This document shows, in pieces, positions 18,254 through 26,982 of a DNA stretch of 64,000 bases. This stretch comes from Actinomyces respiraculi. GTDB taxonomy: Bacteria; Actinomycetota; Actinomycetes; Actinomycetales; Actinomycetaceae. The stretch covers positions 1,860,001-1,924,000 of the forward strand of contig NZ_CP063989.1 in the NCBI RefSeq assembly GCF_014595995.2, in the 5' to 3' direction. How positions within the stretch are numbered: the stretch's first letter is position 1; every line of letters starts with the position of its first letter. The notes under the pieces were generated by a model. The model searched no databases and was not told the origin of the DNA. It worked only from the letters and a program-made list of their open reading frames with translations. A program made the position numbers and the translations under genes.

Positions 18254-19129
18254 TCATTTGATTCCGGTCATGGCGATGCCCTGAACAATGTGCTTCTGGG
18301 TGAGGACGAACAGCAGGCACACCGGGACGAAGAGCATAAGCGAGCCCATCGCGGTGAGGTTCCACAGCGTGAAGCTCTCCCGGTTGAACAGAGACAGCCC
18401 AATCGTAATCGTCCGCATGGCGTCGGACTTGGTGACGATGAGCGGCCAGAGGAACTCGTTCATCTGGAACACGAAGGTGAACAGCCCCAGCACCACGAGC
18501 GCGGGCTTGGTCTGCGGCAGGACGATGGAGCGGTAGATCCGCAGCTCGCCGGCGCCGTCGACGCGCCCGGCCTCAATGAGCTCATTGGGAACCCCGGCGA
18601 TGAACTGGCGCATGAGGAAGATAGAGAAGGCGCTCATGAGGAAGGGCGTGACCAGGCCCTGGTAGGTGTCGAGCCAGCCGATCTGGCTGAACCACACATA
18701 CAGGGGGATCATGCGCACGAAGAAGGGGATCATCATCGTCGACAGGATGAGGATGAAGAACACCTGCTTGCCCGGGAAGTCGAACTTCGCGAAGGCGTAG
18801 GCCACCACCGGAGCGAAGATCAGGTGGGAGCAGGTGATGAGGCCTGCCACGAGCACGGAGTTGAAGAAGAAGCGCCCGAAGGGCGCAGCCTCGAACAGGC
18901 GGGCGATGTTGCCCCACTGCATCTGCTCGGGCCACAGGACTGCGCGGCCTCCGGCGACCTCGGCGTCGGACTGGAAGGCGAGGGAGACCATGTACAGCAG
19001 CGGCGCGACCGCGACCAGCGCGGCCAGGGTGATGAGCACGAGGGACAGGACCCGGGCACCGGGGAACAGCTCCTCCTGCTTGAGCGGTGGGTTGGTCCGG
19101 ACGGCGGGGGTGGTGGAGGTCTGCTTCAC
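18254..19129 (-). CDS. ABC sugar transporter permease (MalG type)
   Basis: Inner-membrane permease of a CUT1-type carbohydrate importer, 291 aa, about six helices. The EAA loop reads EAGRVDGAGELRIYRSIVLP. GTG 19129 overlaps the stop of the partner permease (GTGA). No ATPase gene is nearby, so a shared MsiK/UgpC-type ATPase encoded elsewhere is assumed. Confidence 0.92.
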   Translation of the reverse strand: MKQTSTTPAVRTNPPLKQEELFPGARVLSLVLITLAALVAVAPLLYMVSLAFQSDAEVAGGRAVLWPEQMQWGNIARLFEAAPFGRFFFNSVLVAGLITCSHLIFAPVVAYAFAKFDFPGKQVFFILILSTMMIPFFVRMIPLYVWFSQIGWLDTYQGLVTPFLMSAFSIFLMRQFIAGVPNELIEAGRVDGAGELRIYRSIVLPQTKPALVVLGLFTFVFQMNEFLWPLIVTKSDAMRTITIGLSLFNRESFTLWNLTAMGSLMLFVPVCLLFVLTQKHIVQGIAMTGIK

Positions 19130-20049
19130 AGCGCGTCCTTCTTTCGGCCGACGGTCAGCTGAACGAGTGACAGGGCGAGGATGACGACCAGCAGGACGAA
19201 GGACATTGCCGAGGCGTAGCCCAGGTTCCCGCTGGCGAAGGTCTCCTGATAGACCTGGTAGACGTACAGGGAGGTGGCGTTGCCCGGCCCGCCGTTGGTG
19301 ACGATGTAGGGCAGACCGAACTGCTGCAGGGAGCTGATCATGCCGATGAGCATGACGAACAGGGTCGTCGGCGCCAGCAGTGGCAGCGTGATGGAGCGGA
19401 AGCGGCGCCAGACGCTCGCGCCGTCGAGACGTGCGGCCTCGTAGAGCTGGCTGTCGATGCTCTGGAGCCCGGCGAGGAACAGGAGCATGACGTAGCCGGC
19501 CTCCTGCCACACCGTGATGCCCACGAGCGTGGCCAGTGGGTGGGTGGACAGCCAGTGCTGCTCGGGCAGCCCGAGAGTATTGAGCACCGAGTTGAGCACC
19601 CCAGTGGTGGGGTCGAGCATGTTGCGCCACATGAGGCCGACGATCGCGATGGACGTCATGTAGGGGGTGAGGATCATCGTGCGCACGAGAGTGCGTCCAC
19701 GGAAACTCTGGTTGAGCACGACGGCGAGGAGGAGGCCGACGACTGTGGCCAGCACCAGGCAGGCCAGGGCGTAGATGAGCGTGATGAAGAAGGAGTGCCG
19801 CACCACCGGGTCGGTGAGGATGAGGCTGTAGTTCTTCGTACCCACGGGGGCCAGCGTGGTGAAGCCCTGGGTGAAGGAGAGCTGGAACTCGCTGAGAATC
19901 GGCCAGAAGAAGAAGATCCCGAAGTACAGGATCGCCGGAGTGAGGAACAGCAGGGCGGTGCGGCGCTGACGCCTGCCCATCCCCGCGCCCCGCCCCGCAA
20001 GGCGGGGCAGGGCACGGGTCGAGGCGCCGCGCGTGGTGGCGGCGGTCAT
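19126..20049 (-). CDS. ABC sugar transporter permease (MalF type)
   Basis: Partner permease of the sulfatase-1 importer, 307 aa. The N-terminal basic stretch (GRRQRRTALLFLTPAI) is followed by about six helices, and the EAA loop reads EAARLDGASVWRRFRSITLP. ATG 20049 lies 4 nt after the solute-binding protein stop, so the genes are closely linked in one operon. Confidence 0.92.
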   Translation of the reverse strand: MTAATTRGASTRALPRLAGRGAGMGRRQRRTALLFLTPAILYFGIFFFWPILSEFQLSFTQGFTTLAPVGTKNYSLILTDPVVRHSFFITLIYALACLVLATVVGLLLAVVLNQSFRGRTLVRTMILTPYMTSIAIVGLMWRNMLDPTTGVLNSVLNTLGLPEQHWLSTHPLATLVGITVWQEAGYVMLLFLAGLQSIDSQLYEAARLDGASVWRRFRSITLPLLAPTTLFVMLIGMISSLQQFGLPYIVTNGGPGNATSLYVYQVYQETFASGNLGYASAMSFVLLVVILALSLVQLTVGRKKDAL

Positions 20050-20053
20050 GGTC

Positions 20054-21370
20054 TCAGCCCTGCAGGAGGGGTGCGGCCGTCGAGTAGTAGGTCGCGACGG
20101 TGGAGGCCGGGTCGGCACCGTTGAGGATGACGTCCTCGTACATGACCTTCTCCGCCTCGGTGAGCTTGGCGGCGTTCATCGAGCTCCAAAACGCGCGGTC
20201 CGGCACGGTCGCGACCTCGCGGGCGGCGGCAACGACGGACAGGTTGGGGTTGCTCCTGACGGTCTCGGACTCGGCCCAGGACTTGCGCGAGCAGGCCATA
20301 CCGACCGTCGCAGTGACCTTCTCCTGGACCTCGGTGGCGGTCAGCGCCGTGATGAGTTTCCAGGCGAGCTCCGCGTTCTGGGACTTGGCCGGGATCATGA
20401 GGCCGGAGCCGGCGATCGTCGTGCCGCTGCCGCCGGGCCCGGTCAGCGGCATGCCGATGGTGAGCGGAAAGTCCGGGTTCTCGGTCATGATCGGGTTGAT
20501 GTCCCAGGGACCGGTGATGATGAGTCCGGCACGACCGGTGGTGAAGACCTTGCGCGGCGCGGAGTACTCGTTGGAGGCCACGGGCACGGGCGCGAGTGCG
20601 TCGGTGTAGATGAGGTCCTTCTGGAACGTCAGGGCCTCGACGAGCTTGTCGGAGGGGCCGATGGGCTCCTCGGACTTGGCGTCCCACTTCACACCGTTCT
20701 GCAGGTACCAGGGGCGGCCGTAGAAGCTGTCGTTGTTGAGCGCGCAGCCGTACTCGACGCCGGAGCCCTGGATGGCCTTGGCGGCGGCCTTGAACTCGTC
20801 CCAGGTGGTAGGCATGGCCACGCCGGCGGCATCGAGCATGTCCTTGTTGGCGAAGACGAGGCCGCCCATGGTCACGTGCAGCGGGATGCCGTAGGTCTTG
20901 CCGCCGTCCTGGCGCAGGGCCAGACCGGACTCGACAAAGTCGCTGAGGAAGTCGCCCTCCTCAGCGGCGATGAAGTCGTCCAGGGCCATGATGTTGCCGT
21001 CGGCGCCCCAGCGGGTGGACCACCAGCTGCCTCCCTCCTCAACGAGGTCGGGGGTCTGGCCGGACAGGAAGTCGGCGGTGAGCTTCTGCTGCAGGTCGCC
21101 CCACTGGAAGGTCTGGATGGTGACCTTGATCGAGTGCTCCTTCTCGAAGTCGGCAATGACGTCGAGGTAGGGCTGGTAGTCGTGGCCGGCCGAGAGGTAG
21201 AAGACCAGTTCCTTGCCGGTGCGCTCACCCTCGATGCCGCCTGCCTCGGCGGGGGTGTCAGGGTCGCCGGAGCCGACGCCCTGGGGGCTGGAGCACGCGG
21301 AGAGAGTCGCAGCGCTCAGGACGGCACCCCCGAGGAGGAGGGACCGGCGGGGAAGGGTGTGGTTACGCAT
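20054..21370 (-). CDS. Extracellular solute-binding lipoprotein (family 1), sulfatase-1 importer
   Basis: Substrate-capturing lipoprotein of the importer, 438 aa. The N-terminus has twin arginines (LPRRSLLLGGAVLSA), a hydrophobic segment and lipobox LSAC (Tat/Sec-type lipoprotein). The body fits carbohydrate SBP family 1. It sits 40 nt downstream of the LacI regulator and 4 nt upstream of the permease. The co-transcribed sulfatase suggests a sulfated oligosaccharide ligand (inference). Confidence 0.92.
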   Translation of the reverse strand: MRNHTLPRRSLLLGGAVLSAATLSACSSPQGVGSGDPDTPAEAGGIEGERTGKELVFYLSAGHDYQPYLDVIADFEKEHSIKVTIQTFQWGDLQQKLTADFLSGQTPDLVEEGGSWWSTRWGADGNIMALDDFIAAEEGDFLSDFVESGLALRQDGGKTYGIPLHVTMGGLVFANKDMLDAAGVAMPTTWDEFKAAAKAIQGSGVEYGCALNNDSFYGRPWYLQNGVKWDAKSEEPIGPSDKLVEALTFQKDLIYTDALAPVPVASNEYSAPRKVFTTGRAGLIITGPWDINPIMTENPDFPLTIGMPLTGPGGSGTTIAGSGLMIPAKSQNAELAWKLITALTATEVQEKVTATVGMACSRKSWAESETVRSNPNLSVVAAAREVATVPDRAFWSSMNAAKLTEAEKVMYEDVILNGADPASTVATYYSTAAPLLQG

Positions 21371-21410
21371 CGTTGCGCCTCCGTGGTGGTGTGTGATCAG
21401 AGGGAGAGGT

Positions 21411-22436
21411 TCAGTTCCTCGTCGTGTGACGGGGAAACAACCGCCATCGTTCGACGATGGCGGAAGCAGTGGTGGAGCGGTCAGCCAGGCGCTCAAGGAG
21501 ATGAGAGACGACGGCGTCGACGGAGTCATCGCTCAGGCCGATGCTGGACAGGGCCGGGGTGTGCTCCTCCGCCTCGGCGGAGTTGCCAGTGCCCAGGACG
21601 CTGAGGGGCTCGGGCACGGCGACACCGAGCTGGGTAGCCGCCATGGTCACGCCGATGGCGACGCGGTCGGCGCCGCAGTAGATGACGTCGGGCAGCCGGC
21701 CCTCGTCGCGCATGCGGCTGAGAACTGCCAGCGCCTGCGTGAAGATGCGCGGCAGGGAGGTACCGGCGTGCATGAGCAACTCGGGCTCGGCTCCGCGGCC
21801 AGCCTGGAAGGCGGCGTAGGCCTTCCAGCGCTGGGTCTGGCGCGCGAGGTCGGCATCCTCCTCCTGCGCGGCCATGACGACGCGCTCGGTGCCACGCGGG
21901 CAGGTGTGGGCCAGAGCCTCTTGGATGGCGGCGTCCTGCTCGTAGTAGACGCGGTCGTAGCTCTCGGGGGTCGAGTCGGTGGAGCCGAGGATGACGGTGG
22001 GCACGGGCGGCACCGGCATCTGGTTGCACACCGCTTGGGCGAGCTCGGCGCCGACGCCGAGGATGCCGGCGTCGCAGATGCCCGAGCGCAGCGCGTTGAC
22101 AACGGAGGCGGCGTCGGAGTTGAGGACCGGTAGGGACAGGATCTGCATGCCGCTGCCCTCGAGGGCGTGTGCGGCCCTGAGCAGGTAGCGCTCGACGAAG
22201 CGGTCCATGGGTGGCTCATAGAAGAGCACGAGCGTGCTGGTCTCGCCGCGGCGCAGAGCCTGGGCGCTGCGATTGCGGACGTAACCGAGTTCCGAGGCAA
22301 CGGTGTTGATGCGGTTGGCGGTGGCGGTGCTGATACCGCGCCTGTCCGCCTTGCCTGCCAGGACGTACGAGACCGTCGAGGTGGACACGCCGCAGGCTTC
22401 GGCGATGTCGCTCAGGCGGGCTCGTCTCGGGTTCAC
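21411..22436 (-). CDS. LacI-family regulator of the sulfatase-1 operon
   Basis: 341-aa repressor. The N-terminal HTH/hinge is RLSDIAEACGVSTSTVSYVL and the C-terminal domain is a periplasmic-binding-like sensor. Start GTG 22436. It is the first gene of the operon ending in sulfatase 1. Two AAACGTT-type half-symmetric sites lie just upstream, so autoregulation plus control of the whole operon is likely. Confidence 0.9.
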   Translation of the reverse strand: MNPRRARLSDIAEACGVSTSTVSYVLAGKADRRGISTATANRINTVASELGYVRNRSAQALRRGETSTLVLFYEPPMDRFVERYLLRAAHALEGSGMQILSLPVLNSDAASVVNALRSGICDAGILGVGAELAQAVCNQMPVPPVPTVILGSTDSTPESYDRVYYEQDAAIQEALAHTCPRGTERVVMAAQEEDADLARQTQRWKAYAAFQAGRGAEPELLMHAGTSLPRIFTQALAVLSRMRDEGRLPDVIYCGADRVAIGVTMAATQLGVAVPEPLSVLGTGNSAEAEEHTPALSSIGLSDDSVDAVVSHLLERLADRSTTASAIVERWRLFPRHTTRN

Positions 22437-22469
22437 AGGAACATCTTGCCTTGTGACTCATCGCACGAC

Positions 22470-22490
22470 AAACGTTCATCTCAAACGTTT
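22470..22490 (-). promoter_or_regulatory. Candidate LacI operator(s) upstream of the sulfatase-1 operon
   Basis: AAACGTTC (22470-22477) and the palindrome AAACGTTT (22483-22490) repeat with 13-bp periodicity, 34-66 nt upstream of the regulator start. LacI-family operators often centre on CG-containing palindromes of this kind. Motif only. Confidence 0.45.
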
Positions 22491-22521
22491 CGCGTGAGTT
22501 GCAGCACATTCCCGACGGCGA

Positions 22522-22888
22522 GTGGCCGGCGCCGTCGGCGGACGCAGGATTGATGTGCCCCGCTCTGGCACCCGCCCGACCTCCGAGCGGGTGCGCGAGG
22601 CGCTCTTCGCCCGCCTGGAGCACTACAACCTCCTGCGCGGCGCCCGGGTCCTGGACCTGTGCGCCGGCTCGGGCGCCCTGGGCCTGGAGGCAGCCAGCCG
22701 CGGGGCCACCGACGTCACCCTCGTGGACTCCTCCAGGACCGCCACCCAGGTGTGCGAGCGCAACATCCGCTCCCTCGGACTGAGCGGCGTGCGGGCAGTG
22801 ACGGCGAAAGCCGCGACCTTCCTGGCAGGCGCCGCAGGGGCGCCGGCGGACCTCGTGCTCATCGACCCTCCCTACGACCTGGATGAGG
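22522..22888 (+). repeat. 367-bp direct repeat, left copy (rsmD)
   Basis: Left member of a direct repeat with 40123-40489 (364/367 identical by eye; constant offset 17,601). It bounds the fucose-utilisation and IS-rich segment on the left. Confidence 0.9.
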
Positions 22889-23169
22889 AAGGGGTGCGCG
22901 CCGTGCTGGAGCCACTGACCCGCCATGAGGACCCGTGGCTGGAGGCGCGCAGCGTCGTCGTCCTGGAGCGCTCGACCCGCGCACCCGAGCCGGTCTGGCC
23001 GGCAGGCATGCGGTGCCTCGCGGACAAGACTTACGGTGAGACGCGCCTGTGGTTCGCGGAGCTGGACACGCCCGAGGAGCCAGCCTCCGAGCGCGGCGCC
23101 TGCGGTCTACTGGGACCGCAAGCCCAGGTGTACTTCCTTGGGGGGGTTGTGAACGGGTTGGGTAGGTGA
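22522..23169 (+). pseudogene. rsmD: Second, 5'-truncated copy of rsmD (16S rRNA m2G966 methyltransferase)
   Basis: It lacks the first residues of RsmD (MTRI) and begins at GTGGCCGGCGCC. The first 367 bp (22522-22888) differ from the complete copy at 40123-40489 at only three positions, including the SAM-binding and IDPPYD region. It then alternates between clearly diverged and identical stretches. The C-terminus runs off the family homology into the left edge of the IS481 element (GLLGPQAQVYFLGG). The SAM motifs are intact, so residual function cannot be excluded, but no RBS is seen and both ends look broken. Confidence 0.85.
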
Positions 23170-24241
23170 AGGCCTTCTGGGCAGGATGTGGGTTACCACG
23201 CTCACGTCCGGTCCAAGGAGGCCTTCATGACTCACGCTAACGCACCTTTGACGCCTGAGGGACGTCGTCGTCTGGCCCGCCTGGTGGTGGAGGAGGGCTG
23301 GTCGATGCGTCGGGCGGCTGAGCGTTTCCAGGTCTCACCGGCCACGGTCAGCCGGTGGGTGGGGCGCTACCGGGCCGGCCAGACAATGAACGACCGTTCC
23401 TGCCGTCCCCACCACACTCCCACCCGTCTGCCGGCTCGCACTGAGCGGCGCATCATCGCTGTGAGGCTCAACCGCCGGTGGGGGCCGCACAGGACCGCCT
23501 TCCACCTGCGCCTGGCGCGCTCGACGGTGGGGCGGGTCCTGACCCGTTACCGTATGCCCCGCCTGGCCGAGGTGGACCAGGCCACGGGGCTGGTGCTTCG
23601 ACGCCGGACCCCGGTGCGCTACGAGAAGGAGCACCCGGGCGAGCTGGTCCACGTCGACGTTAAGAGGCTCGGCCGAATCCCCGCCGGTGGGGGCTGGAGC
23701 GCCCACCGGCGCGGATCGGCTGCCGCCCTGGCCGCCGACCGCGCCAAGACCAAGTCCCACCGCAAGGGACAGACCGCCGGCGGGTAGCGGCACCTGCACC
23801 ACGCCATCGACGACCACTCACGCCTGGTCTGCTCCGAGATCCTCGAAGACGAGACCAAGGAAAGCGCCGCCGCGTTCTGGCGGCGCGCGACCGCGCGCTT
23901 CGCCTCCGTCGGCGTGCGCGTGCAGGCTGTGATGACCGACAACGGCGCCTGCTACCGCTCCCGGGCCTTCGCCCGGGCCCTGGGCGAGGACGTCACCCAC
24001 AAGCGCACCCGCCCCTACCGGCCCCAGACCAACGGCAAGGTCGAGCGCTTCAACCGCACCCTGATGAGCGAATGGGCCTACGCCCGCTCCTTAACCAGCC
24101 AGACCCAGCGCGAGACCGCCTACCAGGACTGGCAGCACTCCTACAATCACCACCGACCCCACACCGCCCTCGACGGCCTCACCCCCGCCAGCCGCGTCCA
24201 CAACCTCACAGGGAACTACACCAGGCCACCGCCACTTGACA
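23148..24241 (+). mobile_element. IS481-family insertion sequence (degenerate)
   Basis: About 1.09 kb. The ends are assigned at 5'-TGTGAACGGG (23148) and ...CTTGACA-3' (24241) because both begin TGT/ACA and share weak inverted similarity, as in the IS481 family. No target duplication could be recognised. Its transposase is interrupted. Confidence 0.65.
23227..24220 (+). pseudogene. IS481-family transposase with in-frame amber codon
   Basis: N-terminal HTH (WSMRRAAERFQVSPATVSRW) and rve/DDE integrase core (HAIDDHSRLV, MTDNGACYRS, RPYRPQTNGKVERFNRTL). TAG at 23785-23787 falls where the family has Tyr (G-Y-R before HLHHAIDDH), so the enzyme is broken before the catalytic core. The frame has no stop after the usual C-terminus (LTGNYT): ACC AGG reads where a stop would be expected, and the frame stays open into the downstream LacI gene. 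Start ATG 23227 has AAGGAGG upstream. Confidence 0.9.
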
Positions 24242-24351
24242 CACCACATAGGGACACCCCGCACCCGCGTTCACGCTACACAGCAGCACGTCATCTCTCG
24301 AACCTGATGAAAGAGCCCGGAGCACTGCGGAGGCGCTGCTATATTTCCCTT

Positions 24352-25350
24352 GTGCCGACACGCGTGACCCTCAGTGACGTGGCTGATGCAGTCGGAGTCT
24401 CGTCTCAGACCGTCTCCCGCGTGCTCAACAACCACCCGTCGGTCCGCCCTGAGACACGTCAGAAGGTGCTGGCCGCCGTCCAGGCGCTGGGGTACGAGCC
24501 GAATCTTGCGGCCCGTTTGCTGGCATCGGGATCCTCGGGGGCCGTCGGGATCCTTTTGACTGCGGGGCTCTCCCACGGCATGGCCTCCACCTTCTCCGCA
24601 ATCGCCAGGGCTGTTCGCGAGCGAGGAGACACATTCGTTCTCGCCACCGCTGACGATGGAGCACCAGAATCGGTAAGGGAGGCCCTGGCCCATCTGCGCG
24701 GCCACCGCGTTGCCACCACTGTCGTCCTCGCTCAGCGCGCCGACGTCCTTGCCATCCTGTCGTCTCAACGCCACCGGGGCCCGGTCGTTGTCATCATCTC
24801 GGGGCAGCACGAGTTCTCCACACTGTCAACCGTTTCCATCAACCAGGCGATGGGAGCCCGGCTGGCAACGGAGCACCTTCTCGCCCAGGGACGCGTACGG
24901 CCACTGCACGTCACCGGTGACCTGTCCTGGCAGGACGCCTCCGAGCGGCTTGCCTCCTACCAGTCGGTCTGTGCTGAGGCCGGGGTTCCCGGCCGCTGGG
25001 TGGGAACGGACTCCTGGACAGGGGAAGCCGGCGCCAGAGTTGCTCGACGTTTGCTCGAAAGCGGCCTGCCCGACGCCATCTTCGCCGGCAACGACGACAT
25101 CGCCCTGGGCATGTGTCACGAACTGCTCACCGCCGGCGTCCGGATCCCCGACGACGTCGCCGTCATCGGCTTCGACGACATCCCCCTGGCACGTTGGACA
25201 ACTCCTTCCCTGTCCAGCATCACGCAGGACTTCGACGCCCTGGGGCGGGCCTCACTGAACCTGTCCGACGAACTCGTCGGCGGCGGCCCTCCCCGCAGCA
25301 TCTCCCTGGAACCACGACTTGCCGTCAGGGCATCAACAGCGGGCGCCTAG
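24352..25350 (+). CDS. LacI-family regulator, probable fucosidase/fucose repressor
   Basis: 332 aa: HTH TLSDVADAVGVSSQTVSRVL, then a sugar-binding periplasmic-like domain (FAGNDDIALGM, VIGFDDIPLARWTTPSLSSI). GTG 24352 places the HTH at the N-terminus; ATG 24307 is an alternative. Upstream the frame is open through the IS481 remnant, so the native promoter may have been replaced. It is followed by the SBP-permease-permease-fucosidase operon, whose promoter carries an operator also found at fucI/fucA, making this the best candidate regulator of fucose genes. Confidence 0.9.
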   Translation: MPTRVTLSDVADAVGVSSQTVSRVLNNHPSVRPETRQKVLAAVQALGYEPNLAARLLASGSSGAVGILLTAGLSHGMASTFSAIARAVRERGDTFVLATADDGAPESVREALAHLRGHRVATTVVLAQRADVLAILSSQRHRGPVVVIISGQHEFSTLSTVSINQAMGARLATEHLLAQGRVRPLHVTGDLSWQDASERLASYQSVCAEAGVPGRWVGTDSWTGEAGARVARRLLESGLPDAIFAGNDDIALGMCHELLTAGVRIPDDVAVIGFDDIPLARWTTPSLSSITQDFDALGRASLNLSDELVGGGPPRSISLEPRLAVRASTAGA

Positions 25351-25609
25351 AGCCACGCCTACCTCTCGCGATCACGTCCCGGATCAATGGAGCCTGGGCG
25401 CCAGTCGGGCTGCCCGCACGCACCGCCGCCCCGCACGGCACACGCCTCAGTAGCCACTGGCGAGAAGAGGGGGCGGACGAAACCCTGGATGTCAGCGCTC
25501 ACTCACCTCACACTCGCCACGAGCACCCCCCTTCTCTTCAGTCGATCACAAGCGCCCACAGTTCCCCACTATTTCGCTTGATTTCAGGCAATTCTGCAAA
25601 CTACAGGGC

Positions 25610-25636
25610 TTGACACCTTCCTGCGGCTCCCATAAT
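25610..25636 (+). promoter_or_regulatory. Sigma-A-type promoter of the fucosidase operon
   Basis: -35 TTGACA at 25610-25615 and -10 CATAAT at 25631-25636 with 15-nt spacing (or TAATGT at 25633-25638 with 17 nt). The -10 abuts the operator-like site TGTGAGCGCCATCA. Confidence 0.65.
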
Positions 25637-25649
25637 GTGAGCGCCATCA
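25636..25649 (+). promoter_or_regulatory. Operator-like site Fuc-1
   Basis: TGTGAGCGCCATCA matches the site at 39220-39233 (TGTGAGCGCAAACA) at 12 of 14 positions and shares its AGCGC core. It overlaps the start of the -10 region of the fucosidase operon, a classic repression position. Confidence 0.6.
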
Positions 25650-25731
25650 TTCACCAGCTCCGGTGACACAGCCGGATCCCAGCGGCGGCAGCAATGAGGC
25701 AGCCCCGCTCGCTCAGAGAAGAGAGAAGACC

Positions 25732-26982
25732 ATGACCCCAGCATCACTCTCCCGCCGTACCCTCATCTCAGCGTCGCTTCTGAGCGGAGCAGGGGCGGTA
25801 CTGCTGTCATCGTGCTCATCCGCCAAGGGTAAGAACGAGCAAGCACCGACCCAGATGTTCACCTGGGTATCCAGCGAGTCGGACCGCGCCCAGTGGCAGG
25901 CCTTCGTCGACGCCGTCAGGGAGACAGATCCCAGCTTCAACCTCGACTTCTCCGGCCCGAGCTACAACGACTACTACACGAAGGCCAAGACTCGGATGAC
26001 CGCGTCCGACGCCCCGGGGATCCTGACCACGCAGGCCGCACGCACCAAAGAGCTCGTCGGCATCATGGCGCCGCTGGACGACCTCATCAAGAAGCACGGA
26101 GTCGACACCTCGGTGTTCAACTCGGCCATGATCAAGGGCATGACGGTCGACGGCAAGATCTACGCGCTGCCCTATGACGCAGAGCCCTGCGTCATGTTCT
26201 ACAACCGTCAGTCCTTCACCGCAGCAGGCTTGACGGAGCCGACAACCGGGTACACCTACGAGCAGTTCCTGTCAGATATGAAGGCTCTGACCGCTGACGG
26301 CAAGGTCGGTATAGCCGTCAAGCCGAACCTCATGGACAACGCCCCCGGAGCCTTCGCCTACGCCAACGGCGCCACAGCTCTCGACGACAAGGGCAAGCTC
26401 TCCCTCACCTCCAGTACGTTCGTCTCATCCATCCAGAAGGCCTTCGACCTCGCCTCAGTGAACGGTTACGCCAAGGCCCCCTCCGCCTCCGATGGCGACG
26501 AGGTCGCCCAAGGCGCCTTCACCTCCGGCCAGGCCGCCTCAATCATCGATGGCCCTTGGATGTACGCGACCTTCGCCGAACAACTCGGCGAGAACCTCGG
26601 AGTATGCGTGATCCCCAGCGACTCCGGGCAGGCCATTGGCGTCATCCAGGGTTCGGGGTTCGGTATCGGGAAGAACTGCCCGGACAAGGACGCCGCGTTC
26701 AAGAACATCATGAAACTGGTCAGTCCCGATGTCATCGGCAAGGTGGCACGCACGCGCGGCACAGTTCCGTCGATCATCTCCCAGATCGATGGGTGGGCTG
26801 AGGGCAAGCCGGCGGGCAACGTTGATGCGATCAAGTTCCTCCTGGATCGCGGCACCGCCCTGGTCACACCGACGAACTGGAACCAGATCGTGACCTCATT
26901 CACCCAATACTGCCCCGAAGGCTACCGAGGCTCGCGCACTGCTGCGGACATCCTCAAGGATCTGCAAGAAAGCGCTGGCTGA
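25732..26982 (+). CDS. Extracellular solute-binding lipoprotein of the fucosidase-linked importer
   Basis: 416-aa family 1 carbohydrate-binding lipoprotein. Signal: LSRRTLISASLLSGAGAVLL followed by lipobox SSC. The segment MFTWVSSESDRAQWQAF begins the mature binding fold. ATG 25732 follows a purine-rich AGAGAAGAGAGAAG. It overlaps the next permease start (TGATG). Its ligand is probably a fucosylated oligosaccharide, because a cytosolic fucosidase ends the operon (inference). Confidence 0.92.
   Translation: MTPASLSRRTLISASLLSGAGAVLLSSCSSAKGKNEQAPTQMFTWVSSESDRAQWQAFVDAVRETDPSFNLDFSGPSYNDYYTKAKTRMTASDAPGILTTQAARTKELVGIMAPLDDLIKKHGVDTSVFNSAMIKGMTVDGKIYALPYDAEPCVMFYNRQSFTAAGLTEPTTGYTYEQFLSDMKALTADGKVGIAVKPNLMDNAPGAFAYANGATALDDKGKLSLTSSTFVSSIQKAFDLASVNGYAKAPSASDGDEVAQGAFTSGQAASIIDGPWMYATFAEQLGENLGVCVIPSDSGQAIGVIQGSGFGIGKNCPDKDAAFKNIMKLVSPDVIGKVARTRGTVPSIISQIDGWAEGKPAGNVDAIKFLLDRGTALVTPTNWNQIVTSFTQYCPEGYRGSRTAADILKDLQESAG

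Larger units (their letters stand above)
25351..25731 (+). other. Intergenic region before the fucosidase operon
   Basis: About 380 bp without a credible gene. The first 250 bp show nothing recognisable. The last 120 bp carry a promoter, an operator-like site and the leader of the SBP gene. Confidence 0.6.

Noticed and set aside
22216..22926. Minus-strand frame (236 codons) opposite the truncated rsmD, also present at 39841-40695
   Set aside because: It recurs only because rsmD itself is duplicated; it is the antisense of the methyltransferase.
23141..24250. Target-site duplication around the IS481 remnant
   Set aside because: Flanks at the assigned ends do not match; the ends or flanks have probably been altered, so no duplication is claimed.
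25351..25600. Possible small genes in the leader of the fucosidase operon
   Set aside because: Frames are short, lack ribosome-binding sites and show no recognisable sequence.
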